Shown: piece by piece, positions 8,634 through 16,729 of the stretch | Numbering within the stretch: position 1 is the stretch's first letter | Layout: each line of letters opens with the position of its first letter | Program-made: the position numbers and the translations under genes | Notes under the pieces: generated by a model | Told to the model about the DNA's origin: nothing | Databases searched by the model: none | The model's input: only the letters and a program-made list of their open reading frames with translations | Source of the DNA: Alistipes senegalensis | GTDB taxonomy: Bacteria; Bacillota; Clostridia; Oscillospirales; Ruminococcaceae | Reading direction: 5' to 3' | DNA: 61,845 bases | Assembly: GCA_023665275.1 (NCBI GenBank) | Contig: JAMPEF010000008.1 | Coordinates: forward strand, 1 to 61,845

Positions 8634-11039
8634 ATGGACAGATACAATTATAAAGTTGTTGAAGAAAAATGGCAGAAATACTGGGACGAAAACAATATAT
8701 TCAAGGCATCGGACGATTTCAGTAAAAAGAAATTCTATGCACTGGTTGAGTTTCCGTACCCGTCAGGTCACGGAATGCACGTCGGACACATAAAGGCTTA
8801 TTCCGGTCTTGAGGTAGTCGCACGTAAAAGACGTATGCAGGGATATAATGTGCTTTTCCCGATAGGTTTTGACGCTTACGGACTCCCGACGGAAAACACC
8901 GCTATAAAGGAAAAAATCCACCCACGTATAGTTACCGACAGAAACATTGAAAAATTCACCGGACAGCTTAAAAAAGTAGGATTTTCTTTCGACTGGTCAC
9001 GTGTGATAGATACCACAGAGGAAAAATATTACAAGTGGACACAGTGGATTTTTCTGAAAATGTTTGAAAAGGGACTTGTTTTCCGTGACAAGACGTCTGT
9101 AAATTACTGTCCGAGCTGTAAAGTAGTTCTCTCAAACGAGGACTCACAGGGTGGAAAATGCGACGTCTGCCATAGTGATATTATTCAGAAAACTAAAGAA
9201 GTATGGTATCTCCGCATAACTGAGTATGCCGATAAACTTTTACAGGGACTTGAGGAAGTAGATTATCTCCCTAATGTGAAACTTCAGCAGGAAAACTGGA
9301 TAGGCAAGTCAACAGGTGCATTTGTTGATTTTAGTATCAAGGAAAACGCCGAAAAACTCCGTATATATACAACACGTCCGGACACTCTCTATGGCGTAAC
9401 GTTCATGGTTATAGCTCCGGAACACCCGATTATTCAGAAATACAGAGACTCTATTTCAAATATTCAGGCACTTGACGACTATAAAACAGAATGTGCCAAA
9501 AAGAGTGAATTTGAAAGAACACAGCTTGTCAAGGACAAGACAGGCGTTAAAATTGAAGGTCTCACGGCAATAAATCCGGTAACGAAAAAGGAAATTCCTG
9601 TTTATATTTCTGATTATGTTATGATGGGTTACGGTACGGGTGCTATTATGGCAGTTCCTGCACACGATACAAGAGACTATGATTTTGCTAAAAAATTCGG
9701 CATTGACATTATAGAGGTAATCAAGGGTGGCGACATCTCAAAGGAAGCCTATACCGGTGACGGTGAAATGATTAACTCTGATTTACTTAACGGCATTGAC
9801 AACAAAAAAGATGCTATAGAAAAAATGCTTTCCGTTCTGGAAAGTATCGGTTGCGGTGAACGTGGTGTACAGTACAAAATGAAAGACTGGGCATTCAATC
9901 GCCAGCGTTACTGGGGTGAACCTATCCCGATAGTCCATTGTCAGCATTGCGGTATGGTTGCCGTGCCATATGACGAATTACCGTTGAAACTTCCGGCAGT
10001 AGAACAATTTGAGGTAGGCACAGATGGTGAGAGTCCTCTTGCTAAAATTGAAAGTTTCGTAAACTGTAAATGTCCGAAATGTCACGCCGACGCAAAACGT
10101 GAAACCGATACGATGCCACAGTGGGCGGGTTCGTCATGGTACTTCCTCCGCTATTGTGACCCACACAATGACAGCGAATTTGCCTCACAGAAAGCACTTG
10201 AATACTGGTTACCGGTTGACTGGTACAATGGCGGTATGGAACACGTAACACGTCATATGATTTACTCAAGATTCTGGCATAAATTCCTGTATGACCTCGG
10301 ACTTGTTCCGACCGCCGAACCATACGCAAAGAGAACCGCACAGGGACTTATTTTAGGTGAGGACGGCGAAAAAATGAGTAAAACTCGTGGAAACGTCGTT
10401 GACCCTAACGACATTGTAGAGAATTACGGTGCAGATGTTCTCAGACTGTACGTTCTCTTCATGGGCGACTATGAAAAAGCTGCTCCGTGGAGTGAAAAAG
10501 GTATGAAAGGTTGCAAGCGTTTCGTTGACAGGGTATGGGGACTTCAGGAAATACTCACCGACGGTGACGAATATTCCGAAAAACTCCGCTCCAACTTCCA
10601 CAAAACCATAAGAAAAGTAACGGAAGACATAGAAAACATGAAATTCAATACAGCCATTGCCGCCATGATGACCCTGATTAATGACATTTATGCAGTCGGC
10701 ACGGTAAACAAGGCTGAACTTTCTGCACTGTGCATGATGCTTAATCCATTTGCACCGCATATCACGGAGGAAATTTATAATATTATCACCGGAAAAATTC
10801 TCAGTGAGCAGCCTTGGATTACTTACGAAGAAAAATTCTGCATTGATGAAACCATAGAAATCGTGGTACAGGTAAACGGAAAAATCAAGGCAAAACTGAA
10901 CATAGTTCCCGACGCTGACAAGGATTCTGTCATAGCTATGGCGCTCGCCGACGAAAAAGTGAAAGAGTTCACTGACGGTAAAACCATAATAAAACAGATA
11001 TATGTACCAAATAAACTTGTTAATATTGTGGCAAAATAA
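8634..11039 (+). CDS. leuS: Leucyl-tRNA synthetase
   Basis: A class I synthetase that charges tRNA-Leu. The 801-residue length is normal. It has the ATP-binding HVGH near residue 49 (PSGHGMHVGHIKAYSG), a zinc-binding pair CPSC/CDVC at about 158-177, the CP1 editing domain (TRPDTLYGVTFMVIAPEHP, then YGTGAIMAVPAHDTRD), a second CPKC knuckle and TMPQWAGSSWYFLRYCDP. The second catalytic signature is KMSKTRGN near 580, followed by the anticodon-binding and C-terminal domains. No T-box leader is visible upstream; the gene follows the small membrane protein by 15 bases. Confidence 0.97.
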   Translation: MDRYNYKVVEEKWQKYWDENNIFKASDDFSKKKFYALVEFPYPSGHGMHVGHIKAYSGLEVVARKRRMQGYNVLFPIGFDAYGLPTENTAIKEKIHPRIVTDRNIEKFTGQLKKVGFSFDWSRVIDTTEEKYYKWTQWIFLKMFEKGLVFRDKTSVNYCPSCKVVLSNEDSQGGKCDVCHSDIIQKTKEVWYLRITEYADKLLQGLEEVDYLPNVKLQQENWIGKSTGAFVDFSIKENAEKLRIYTTRPDTLYGVTFMVIAPEHPIIQKYRDSISNIQALDDYKTECAKKSEFERTQLVKDKTGVKIEGLTAINPVTKKEIPVYISDYVMMGYGTGAIMAVPAHDTRDYDFAKKFGIDIIEVIKGGDISKEAYTGDGEMINSDLLNGIDNKKDAIEKMLSVLESIGCGERGVQYKMKDWAFNRQRYWGEPIPIVHCQHCGMVAVPYDELPLKLPAVEQFEVGTDGESPLAKIESFVNCKCPKCHADAKRETDTMPQWAGSSWYFLRYCDPHNDSEFASQKALEYWLPVDWYNGGMEHVTRHMIYSRFWHKFLYDLGLVPTAEPYAKRTAQGLILGEDGEKMSKTRGNVVDPNDIVENYGADVLRLYVLFMGDYEKAAPWSEKGMKGCKRFVDRVWGLQEILTDGDEYSEKLRSNFHKTIRKVTEDIENMKFNTAIAAMMTLINDIYAVGTVNKAELSALCMMLNPFAPHITEEIYNIITGKILSEQPWITYEEKFCIDETIEIVVQVNGKIKAKLNIVPDADKDSVIAMALADEKVKEFTDGKTIIKQIYVPNKLVNIVAK

Positions 11040-11066
11040 CGAAAAAAAAAATCTCAGAAAAAAGAC

Positions 11067-11095
11067 TTGACATTTAAAAAAAAATGTGGTATAAT
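11067..11095 (+). promoter_or_regulatory. Sigma-A promoter of rpsU
   Basis: Perfect -35 TTGACA (11067-11072) and -10 TATAAT (11090-11095) with a 17-base spacer. The expected transcript starts near 11102 and carries a leader of about 127 bases before rpsU. Confidence 0.9.
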
Positions 11096-11101
11096 GAAAT
11101 A

Positions 11102-11228
11102 TATCATTTAAGATTAAGTTTTTATATCTGCTGTTTTTTGAGGTATAAGCTGGCTGACACTCTCCGGAGTGATTAGTATAGATACATGGTTGATTCCGTG
11201 TAACCTCTGAATAAGGGAGGGAAAACAA
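11102..11228 (+). promoter_or_regulatory. Structured 5' leader of rpsU
   Basis: A long untranslated leader with three possible hairpins by eye. CACTC/GAGTG is at 11158-11171. ATACATGG pairs with CCGTGTA around 11182-11202. A CCTC near 11204 can pair with the GGAGG of the ribosome binding site at about 11216-11220. The last pairing would hide the ribosome site of a GTG-started gene, which suggests translational control, perhaps autoregulation by S21. This is inferred only from base pairing. Confidence 0.45.
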
Positions 11229-11402
11229 GTGGCAGAAGTTCGTGTTGGTAAGAACGAGTCTTTAGACACAGCTCTTAAGAGATTTAAGAGGTCGTGTGCC
11301 AAGGACGGCGTTATAGCTGAAGTTCGTAAGAGAGAACATTATGAAAAGCCTTCAGTAAAGCGCAAGAAGAAGTCCGAGGCAGCTCGTAAGCGTAAGTATT
11401 AA
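11229..11402 (+). CDS. rpsU: Ribosomal protein bS21
   Basis: A 57-residue, highly basic 30S protein, with landmarks [18 protein letters not shown] at the N-terminus and a Lys/Arg-rich end (RKRKY). The start is GTG 11229 after a GGGAGG site. It is monocistronic: its own promoter with a long leader lies upstream and a terminator follows at about 11429-11466. Confidence 0.95.
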   Translation: MAEVRVGKNESLDTALKRFKRSCAKDGVIAEVRKREHYEKPSVKRKKKSEAARKRKY

Positions 11403-11428
11403 TACTGAAACAGCTAATTAAAGTCGAT

Positions 11429-11466
11429 AAAAGCGGGCTGGCTATCCGGACAGTTCCGCTTTTTTC
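11429..11466 (+). terminator. Terminator of rpsU
   Basis: The hairpin AAGCGG..CTG / CAG..CCGCTT is followed by a T run. Confidence 0.8.
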
Positions 11467-11492
11467 TTATGTAAATTTACAGGAGGTTATGT

Positions 11493-11978
11493 ATGCTTTT
11501 CAGGGCAACGGAATATTTCAGGAAAATCACCGATATAACGCCGGAATTTCTTGTTGAAAACAATATAAAAGGGTTAATCCTTGATATTGACAATACACTT
11601 ACAACGCACGATAATCCCGTACCGGCGGAGGGCGTCGTTGAATGGATGGAAAAGGTAAAAAAACAGAAAATCCGGCTTGTTATCGTCTCGAATAATCACC
11701 CGCCAAGAGTGATGCCATTTGCGGAAAGCCTCGGTATAAAATGCATCTGTGAGGGGAAAAAACCTCTTCCAGTTGGCTTTAAACAGGCTTTAAAATGGCT
11801 CGGAATACCGAAAAAAAACGTTGCCGCAATCGGAGACCAGATTTATACGGACGTTCTAGGTGCTAATCTTTTCGGCATTAGAATGCTTTATACCATCCCA
11901 ATTGAACTTGAAAAAACAACTTTTTTCAAAATCAAGCGCACACTTGAAAAACCGTTCCTTCCGAAAAAATTTCATTGA
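11493..11978 (+). CDS. yqeG: YqeG family HAD IIIA-type phosphatase
   Basis: A 161-residue HAD-superfamily phosphatase. Motif I is LILDIDNTLTTHD near residue 28, motif II RLVIVSNNHPP, the motif III lysine region is CEGKKPLPVGF, and motif IV is AAIGDQIYTDVLGAN. YqeG of Bacillus is a phosphatase of uncertain substrate; related yeast Gep4 is a phosphatidylglycerophosphate phosphatase. AGGAGG upstream supports ATG 11493. The gene lies between the rpsU terminator and the aroQ promoter. Confidence 0.9.
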   Translation: MLFRATEYFRKITDITPEFLVENNIKGLILDIDNTLTTHDNPVPAEGVVEWMEKVKKQKIRLVIVSNNHPPRVMPFAESLGIKCICEGKKPLPVGFKQALKWLGIPKKNVAAIGDQIYTDVLGANLFGIRMLYTIPIELEKTTFFKIKRTLEKPFLPKKFH

Positions 11979-11984
11979 ATTTTA

Positions 11985-12013
11985 TTGACAAATTTAGTAA
12001 TTTGTGCTAAAAT
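11985..12013 (+). promoter_or_regulatory. Promoter of aroQ operon
   Basis: TTGACA (11985-11990) and TAAAAT (12008-12013) with a 17-base spacer, about 45 bases before the aroQ start. Confidence 0.8.
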
Positions 12014-12055
12014 ATAGATATGATTAATCAGAAATTATAAAAAGGAGTAATTTAA

Positions 12056-12487
12056 TTGATTAAAAAAATTCTTGTCATACATGGACCTAATTTAAATCTT
12101 CTTGGTGAGCGTGAACCGGACGTTTACGGCGATAACAACATTGAGACGCTCAATTCCGAAATAATTTCACGTGCCGCCAAAAACGGGCTTGAATGTGAAG
12201 TTTTTCAGTCAAATCACGAGGGCGCAATTATTGACAAACTCCACGAGGCACGCAAAAATTTTGACGGCGTCATAATAAATGCCGGCGCATATACACACTA
12301 CAGTTACGCCATACGGGACGCCATTTCAGCGATAAAAATTCCGTGCATAGAAGTTCATATAAGCAACGTTGATGCCCGTGACGCTTTCCGTGCCAACTCC
12401 GTTATTGCGTCGGTATGCAAGGGAAGTATAAGCGGTTTTGGATTCGGAAGTTATTATCTTGCCATTCAGGCGCTGGCGGAGTTATGA
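12056..12487 (+). CDS. aroQ: Type II 3-dehydroquinate dehydratase
   Basis: Third step of the shikimate pathway, dehydrating 3-dehydroquinate. The 143-residue protein has the type II features: VIHGPNLNLLGEREPDVYG with the catalytic Tyr, FQSNHEGAIIDKLHEA, VIINAGAYTHYSYAIRDAI, and IEVHISN with the catalytic His. The start is TTG 12056 after AAAGGAG. The stop overlaps the next start by four bases (ATGA), so the peptidase gene is coupled to it. Confidence 0.95.
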   Translation: MIKKILVIHGPNLNLLGEREPDVYGDNNIETLNSEIISRAAKNGLECEVFQSNHEGAIIDKLHEARKNFDGVIINAGAYTHYSYAIRDAISAIKIPCIEVHISNVDARDAFRANSVIASVCKGSISGFGFGSYYLAIQALAEL

Positions 12488-13551
12488 AAATGGAAAGATA
12501 CAAAAAAATTTTTGACCATATAAAAATCGATTGTGCGCTGATAACTTCCGACATCAATAGACGTTATTTTACTGGTATGAAGTCATCAGCCGGTGTAGTT
12601 GCGATTTTTCCGGAAAAAATGTATCTGCTTGTTGACTTCCGGTATATAGAAAAAGCACGTGTGACCGTTAAAAATGCAGAAGTTATTGAACTTACTGCAT
12701 TGAAGTCACAGCTTTCTGAACTTCTGAAAAAACACGGCGCAAAGACTATTTCTATTGAGTCCGAAACAATGACGGTTAAAACTTTAAACAGTTATAAACA
12801 TTTCTTTAAAGAAATAGATATTGACGATTCCGACAGCTTAAGCAATGCAATAAATCATTTACGCATGATTAAGAACGAATCGGAAATTGAAAATATCCGT
12901 AAAGCACAGGAAATAGCCGAAAAATCACTTTCTGAACTGTTACCATTTATAAAATCCGGAAAAACTGAACGTGAAATAGCTAACGAACTCAACCGGCTTA
13001 TGTTCGCAAACGGTGCAGAAGATATATCATTTGAAACTATCGTACTTTCGGGAAAAAATACATCTATGCCACATGGTGTGCCGTCTGATAAGCAGGTACA
13101 GAACGGCGAATTTATTTTAATGGATTTCGGTGCGGTCTGGAACGGCTATCATAGCGATATGACTCGTACAATATGTCTTGGTGAACCCGACGAAGAAATG
13201 AAGAAAGTCTATAATATCGTTCTGGAGGCACAGCTTGCCGGTCTTAAGACGGCACGTGCTGGCATCACCGGCAGTGAACTTGATAAGGTTTCACGTGATA
13301 TTATCGAAAAAGCAGGTTACGGTGAAAATTTCGGTCATTCGCTGGGTCATGGTGTAGGTCTTGAAATCCACGAAAAGCCCAACGCCTCACCGAATAATAA
13401 AAGCATTCTTGAAAAAAACAGCGTCGTGACTATTGAACCTGGGATTTATATTGCCGGAAAGTTCGGTGTGCGTATAGAAGATTTTGTTATTTTGACTGAA
13501 AATGGTTGTGATAATTTGACGAAATTTGATAAAAATATAATATCTTTATAA
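12484..13551 (+). CDS. M24 family Xaa-Pro aminopeptidase
   Basis: A 355-residue dinuclear-metal peptidase that removes the residue before proline. The N-terminal creatinase-like domain starts ITSDINRRYFTGMKSSAG. The catalytic domain has all five ligands visible: D and D in LMDFGAVWNGYHSDMTRT, H in GHSLGHGVGLEIHE, E in TIEPGIYI and E in GVRIEDFV. The start ATG 12484 overlaps the aroQ stop; the longer upstream frame inside aroQ has no ribosome site. aroQ-pepP-efp is a common Clostridia order. Confidence 0.93.
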   Translation: MKMERYKKIFDHIKIDCALITSDINRRYFTGMKSSAGVVAIFPEKMYLLVDFRYIEKARVTVKNAEVIELTALKSQLSELLKKHGAKTISIESETMTVKTLNSYKHFFKEIDIDDSDSLSNAINHLRMIKNESEIENIRKAQEIAEKSLSELLPFIKSGKTEREIANELNRLMFANGAEDISFETIVLSGKNTSMPHGVPSDKQVQNGEFILMDFGAVWNGYHSDMTRTICLGEPDEEMKKVYNIVLEAQLAGLKTARAGITGSELDKVSRDIIEKAGYGENFGHSLGHGVGLEIHEKPNASPNNKSILEKNSVVTIEPGIYIAGKFGVRIEDFVILTENGCDNLTKFDKNIISL

Positions 13552-13568
13552 TATTTTGCTTTCAGGTA

Positions 13569-13597
13569 TTGCAAAATGTTTTGAGATGTGGTAAAAT
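13569..13597 (+). promoter_or_regulatory. Promoter of efp
   Basis: TTGCAA (13569-13574) and TAAAAT (13592-13597), 17-base spacer. A weak hairpin ATTTTGC/GCAAAAT (13553-13577) overlaps the -35 and may end the upstream transcript. Confidence 0.65.
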
Positions 13598-13632
13598 AAT
13601 ACATATAATTTTAAAACACGGAGGTTATAAAA

Positions 13633-14190
13633 ATGATTTCAGCAGGAGATTTCAGAAATGGCGTTACCTTTGAACTCGACGGACAGGTTGTTCAGGTTAT
13701 TGAGTTCCAGCACGTTAAACCGGGCAAGGGTGCGGCTTTTGTAAGGACAAAGTACAAGAACGTTATCACCGGTTCAGTGGTTGAAACTTCTTTCAACCCT
13801 ACTGCAAAGTTCCCGACGGCTTTCGTTGAAAGAAAAGATATGCAGTACAGCTATACGGACGGCGAACTCTACTACTTCATGGATATGGAGACTTATGAAC
13901 AGATTCCGATTAGTGAAGATAAACTCGGCGACGCTTTCCGTTTCGTGAAAGAAGAAATGATTTGTAAGGTACTTTCTTACAAGGGTTCTGTTTTCGGCAT
14001 TGAACCGCCGAATTTCGTTGAACTCGTCGTTACACAGACTGACCCCGGATTCAAGGGCGATACCGCTACAAACGCTACAAAGCCTGCTACCGTTGAAACC
14101 GGTGCAGAAGTTAAAGTACCACTTTTTATCAACGAGGGCGAAAAAATCCAGATTGATACAAGAACAGGCGAATATATGTCAAGAGCATAA
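13633..14190 (+). CDS. efp: Elongation factor P
   Basis: A 185-residue tRNA-shaped factor that relieves ribosome stalling at polyproline stretches. The N-terminal KOW-like domain carries the loop [14 protein letters not shown] with the lysine that is modified in many bacteria. The OB domains include [18 protein letters not shown] and the C-terminal [17 protein letters not shown] signature. GGAGG precedes ATG 13633. It follows the M24 peptidase gene, but has its own promoter. Confidence 0.97.
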   Translation: MISAGDFRNGVTFELDGQVVQVIEFQHVKPGKGAAFVRTKYKNVITGSVVETSFNPTAKFPTAFVERKDMQYSYTDGELYYFMDMETYEQIPISEDKLGDAFRFVKEEMICKVLSYKGSVFGIEPPNFVELVVTQTDPGFKGDTATNATKPATVETGAEVKVPLFINEGEKIQIDTRTGEYMSRA

Positions 14191-14214
14191 GCCTGTTTCA
14201 TAAGGAGGCTATTT

Positions 14215-14670
14215 ATGAAGCTAACTGAAAAAATGTCCTATTTAAAGGGACTTATGGACGGTTTAGATATTGATTCTTCCACAAAAGAGGGCAGAATCCT
14301 TAATCAGATGTCTGAACTTCTTGAGGAAATCGTTGTCTATGTTGATGATATGCAGTCACAGATTGACGAACTCACTGATATATGCGATTCTATTTCTGAT
14401 GAACTTTACAGCGTTGATGATATGGAATGCGACGGCTGCGACTGGACTGACGATGAAGATGATGACGATTACGATTTTGATGGCGACGACGATGAACTTT
14501 ATGAAATAACTTGTCCCACTTGCGGAGATACTATTCTTATTGACGAGGGCATGATTGAAGAGGGAAGTATGAACTGTCCTAATTGCGATGAACTTCTTGA
14601 ATTTGATTATGAAAATCTCACTATTGAGGATTTCGAGACGGCAGAAACTGAAGACAAAGATGACGAATAA
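14215..14670 (+). CDS. CD1247 N-terminal-type acidic zinc-ribbon protein
   Basis: A 151-residue protein of a Clostridia family known by the Clostridioides CD1247 N-terminal domain. The N-terminal helical part starts MKLTEKMSYLKGLMDGLDI. A highly acidic centre follows (a run of Asp/Glu near residues 75-95), then a zinc ribbon with CPTCG near 100 and CPNCD near 122, and an acidic end. The function is unknown. It lies 24 bases after efp with AAGGAGG upstream and is probably co-transcribed. A strong bidirectional terminator follows. Confidence 0.85.
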   Translation: MKLTEKMSYLKGLMDGLDIDSSTKEGRILNQMSELLEEIVVYVDDMQSQIDELTDICDSISDELYSVDDMECDGCDWTDDEDDDDYDFDGDDDELYEITCPTCGDTILIDEGMIEEGSMNCPNCDELLEFDYENLTIEDFETAETEDKDDE

Positions 14671-14675
14671 TTAAC

Positions 14676-14706
14676 AAAAGACTGTGCAGAAATGCACAGT
14701 CTTTTT
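14676..14706. terminator. Bidirectional terminator
   Basis: AAAAGACTGTGC / GCACAGTCTTTT stem with A and T flanks, serving the efp transcript on the plus strand and the ANTAR gene on the minus strand, whose stop lies at its edge. Confidence 0.85.
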
Positions 14707-15256
14707 ATTTTTTATACGTATCAAGTATTTTTTCGGCTGTCTCACGACGTGTGCGGCGGTTGTTCATAGCCTGTTTTTCAATATACCGGTGTGCCTGTGG
14801 TTCGGTAAAATCAAGATACTCCATAAGCGTACATTTTGCACGGTTAATAAGCCGCATTTCTTCAATTTTCGTCAGAATATCGGAACTTTCCGGTTTTATA
14901 CCGCTTGTTTCCGGAAAACTTTCAACAGCGTTCCGGAAATCTTCACGGCTGAAAGGTTTTGTTAAAATTATAACGTTTTGTGACAGATTATGCGAAATAT
15001 TTTCATAAATATCATTTCTGCATATCAGAATTACTCCGACGGAAGTAATCGCTGTTATTTCGGCTAATTCCTGACCAAATTCGTCCGAAAGCGGAGTATC
15101 TATAATAACTAAATCCGGCTTGGTATCGCCTGAAATAAGCCGTCGTGCCTCGTTGCCTGAATTTGCAGTAACAATAAGTCCGGCAGTGTTTTCCTTGAGG
15201 CACTGTTCAATAAAAGAGATATTTTCACAATTTGATGAAATAATTAAATTAGTCAT
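14705..15256 (-). CDS. ANTAR-domain antitermination regulator with degenerate receiver
   Basis: A 183-residue protein. Residues 1-115 resemble a response-regulator receiver: the phosphoacceptor Asp is present (LVIIDTPLSDEF) and so is the Lys (ILTKPF), but the N-terminal acidic pair is replaced by Ser (LIISSNCEN). Control by phosphorylation is therefore doubtful. Residues about 125-180 are an ANTAR RNA-binding domain (INRAKCTLMEYLDFTEPQAH, then RRTRRETAEKIL), which stabilises antitermination hairpins in target leaders. It follows the glutamine-synthetase-like gene by 12 bases, an arrangement typical of nitrogen-linked ANTAR regulators. No histidine kinase is next to it. Confidence 0.9.
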   Translation of the reverse strand: MTNLIISSNCENISFIEQCLKENTAGLIVTANSGNEARRLISGDTKPDLVIIDTPLSDEFGQELAEITAITSVGVILICRNDIYENISHNLSQNVIILTKPFSREDFRNAVESFPETSGIKPESSDILTKIEEMRLINRAKCTLMEYLDFTEPQAHRYIEKQAMNNRRTRRETAEKILDTYKK

Positions 15257-15268
15257 AAAAGCACCTTG

Positions 15269-16558
15269 TTAAATGAATTTAAAATAACGGCGTTCCTCGA
15301 AATCGTCCTTATCGTATGCAAGGCTGTACTCCTGAATCTGTGTTGTGAAATTCATGAAAATATTTTCAACTATTTCACCGGAAAGATTATTTTTCACAAA
15401 AATACTTTCACGTGCTATGGAAAGTGCCTCGTCAAGAGAAGACGGCAGTGGCTGGAAATTCAACGGATTTTCGGGGTGTTTAAGAGTTTTTTCAAGAAGT
15501 GAACAGTCACCGGTTTTAATGCCCTCCATACCGGCGGCAAGAATCAGCTTGAAAGCGATATATGGATTGCAACAGGCATCAGCGGAACGTATTTCAATGC
15601 GTGGGGTGGTGCTTCTCGGAATCCTGATTAGCTGTGCGCAGTTATCGAAAGACCAGTTGACGTATTTCGGTGCATAGCCGATGCCGAAACGTTTATATGA
15701 ATTGGTTATGGGGTTAAGAAAAGCTGTTATTTCACGTATGTGGCGGAGAACTCCGGAAATGAAACACTTGCCGGTATGGGACATTTTTTCAGGGTCATTG
15801 CTGAAAATATTTTCACCGTTTTTCTTTAAATTAAGGGAAATACTTAAAGCGCTGCCGTGTTCATTCGGGAGCGGTTTAGGCATGAACGACGCAAAAAGTC
15901 CATTTTGAGCAGCTATTGACTTAACAACTGTCTTGTAATGTAACATATTGTCGGCGGCGGTGACCGGTTCATTTTCACGGAATTCAATTTCATTCTGACC
16001 GCCACCGTGCTTATGACATGAAGTCGTTGGATTTATACCCATTTCCTCCAGTGAAAGACATATTTCACGGCGGACGTTTTCGCACTTGTCAAGGGGTGCG
16101 ACGTCTAAATAACTGCCGTGGTCATGCGGATTTTTAGTAGGTTCGCCCTTGTCGTTTAGGTCAAATAGATAAAATTCACATTTCGTGCCCATTTCACAGG
16201 AATAGCCGTCAAGCCGGATTGAATTTATATAATTAATCAGTTCGCTTCTTATATCGCCGGAATATTGTGAACCATCAGGATTTTTCAGGGAACAGAAAAA
16301 ACGGATTACTCGTGCTGATTTCGGACGCCACGGAAGCACTGATAATGTGGAAATATCAGGAAATAAAAGCAAATCCGAACAGTTTCCGCTGAAAGAAGAG
16401 GCATCAAATGGTATGCCGTCGGAAAAGGCACGTGAAAGCTCGTCGGGCATAATAGCGATGTTCTTCAGATTTCCCGATATATCCGAAAAAGTAAGGCGTA
16501 TAAATTTTACGTCGTTTTCTTCGACGAATTTTAAAATTTCTTTAGGTGGGGTATTCAT
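15269..16558 (-). CDS. Glutamine synthetase type I-like protein, degenerate metal site
   Basis: A 429-residue homologue of GSI, which makes glutamine from glutamate, ammonia and ATP. ATG 16558 is chosen because GGAGG lies seven bases upstream. The fold markers are clear: FDASSFSG, GGGQNEIEFRE, SFMPKPLPNEHGSA, NSYKRFGIGYAP, RIPRSTTPRIEIRS, CCNPYIAF. Several residues that bind the two metals in known enzymes seem altered. The PEPEF-type motif reads TKCEF, HHEV reads CHKH, and GSGMH reads GSALS. The arginines for glutamate and phosphate are kept. It may be a ligase with another substrate or a regulatory pseudo-enzyme. It shares a transcript with the ANTAR gene. Confidence 0.85.
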   Translation of the reverse strand: MNTPPKEILKFVEENDVKFIRLTFSDISGNLKNIAIMPDELSRAFSDGIPFDASSFSGNCSDLLLFPDISTLSVLPWRPKSARVIRFFCSLKNPDGSQYSGDIRSELINYINSIRLDGYSCEMGTKCEFYLFDLNDKGEPTKNPHDHGSYLDVAPLDKCENVRREICLSLEEMGINPTTSCHKHGGGQNEIEFRENEPVTAADNMLHYKTVVKSIAAQNGLFASFMPKPLPNEHGSALSISLNLKKNGENIFSNDPEKMSHTGKCFISGVLRHIREITAFLNPITNSYKRFGIGYAPKYVNWSFDNCAQLIRIPRSTTPRIEIRSADACCNPYIAFKLILAAGMEGIKTGDCSLLEKTLKHPENPLNFQPLPSSLDEALSIARESIFVKNNLSGEIVENIFMNFTTQIQEYSLAYDKDDFEERRYFKFI

Positions 16559-16591
16559 GACAAGACCTCCGAAAAAATAATTTATCAATTA

Positions 16592-16620
16592 ATTATACTA
16601 TATTTTCGTCGGAAAGTAAA
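16592..16620 (-). promoter_or_regulatory. Promoter of GS-like/ANTAR operon
   Basis: On the minus strand TTTACT (16615-16620) and TATAAT (16592-16597), 17-base spacer. The leader is only about 27 bases, so there is no room for an ANTAR-type double hairpin in front of the GS-like gene. Confidence 0.75.
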
Positions 16621-16670
16621 TAGCAAGATTCAATTTTTTCTGAACTGCAATTAAAAAGCAAAACTGGTTA

Positions 16671-16699
16671 TTGACATATTTTCAGGAATAATTTATAAT
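16671..16699 (+). promoter_or_regulatory. Promoter of the pyridoxal-kinase-type gene
   Basis: TTGACA (16671-16676) and TATAAT (16694-16699), 17-base spacer, 30 bases before the start codon. Confidence 0.85.
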
Positions 16700-16729
16700 A
16701 AAATCACTATAGAAAAAGGAGAAGTTATT

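Noticed and set aside
10353..11228. 291-codon open frame on the minus strand opposite leuS and the rpsU leader
   Set aside because: It lies antisense to the well-supported leuS 3' half and across the rpsU promoter, has no ribosome site, and its composition is what the mirror of leuS codons would give.
16559..16591. ANTAR-type antitermination leader before the GS-like gene
   Set aside because: The predicted promoter leaves only about 27 bases, too short for the double hairpin.
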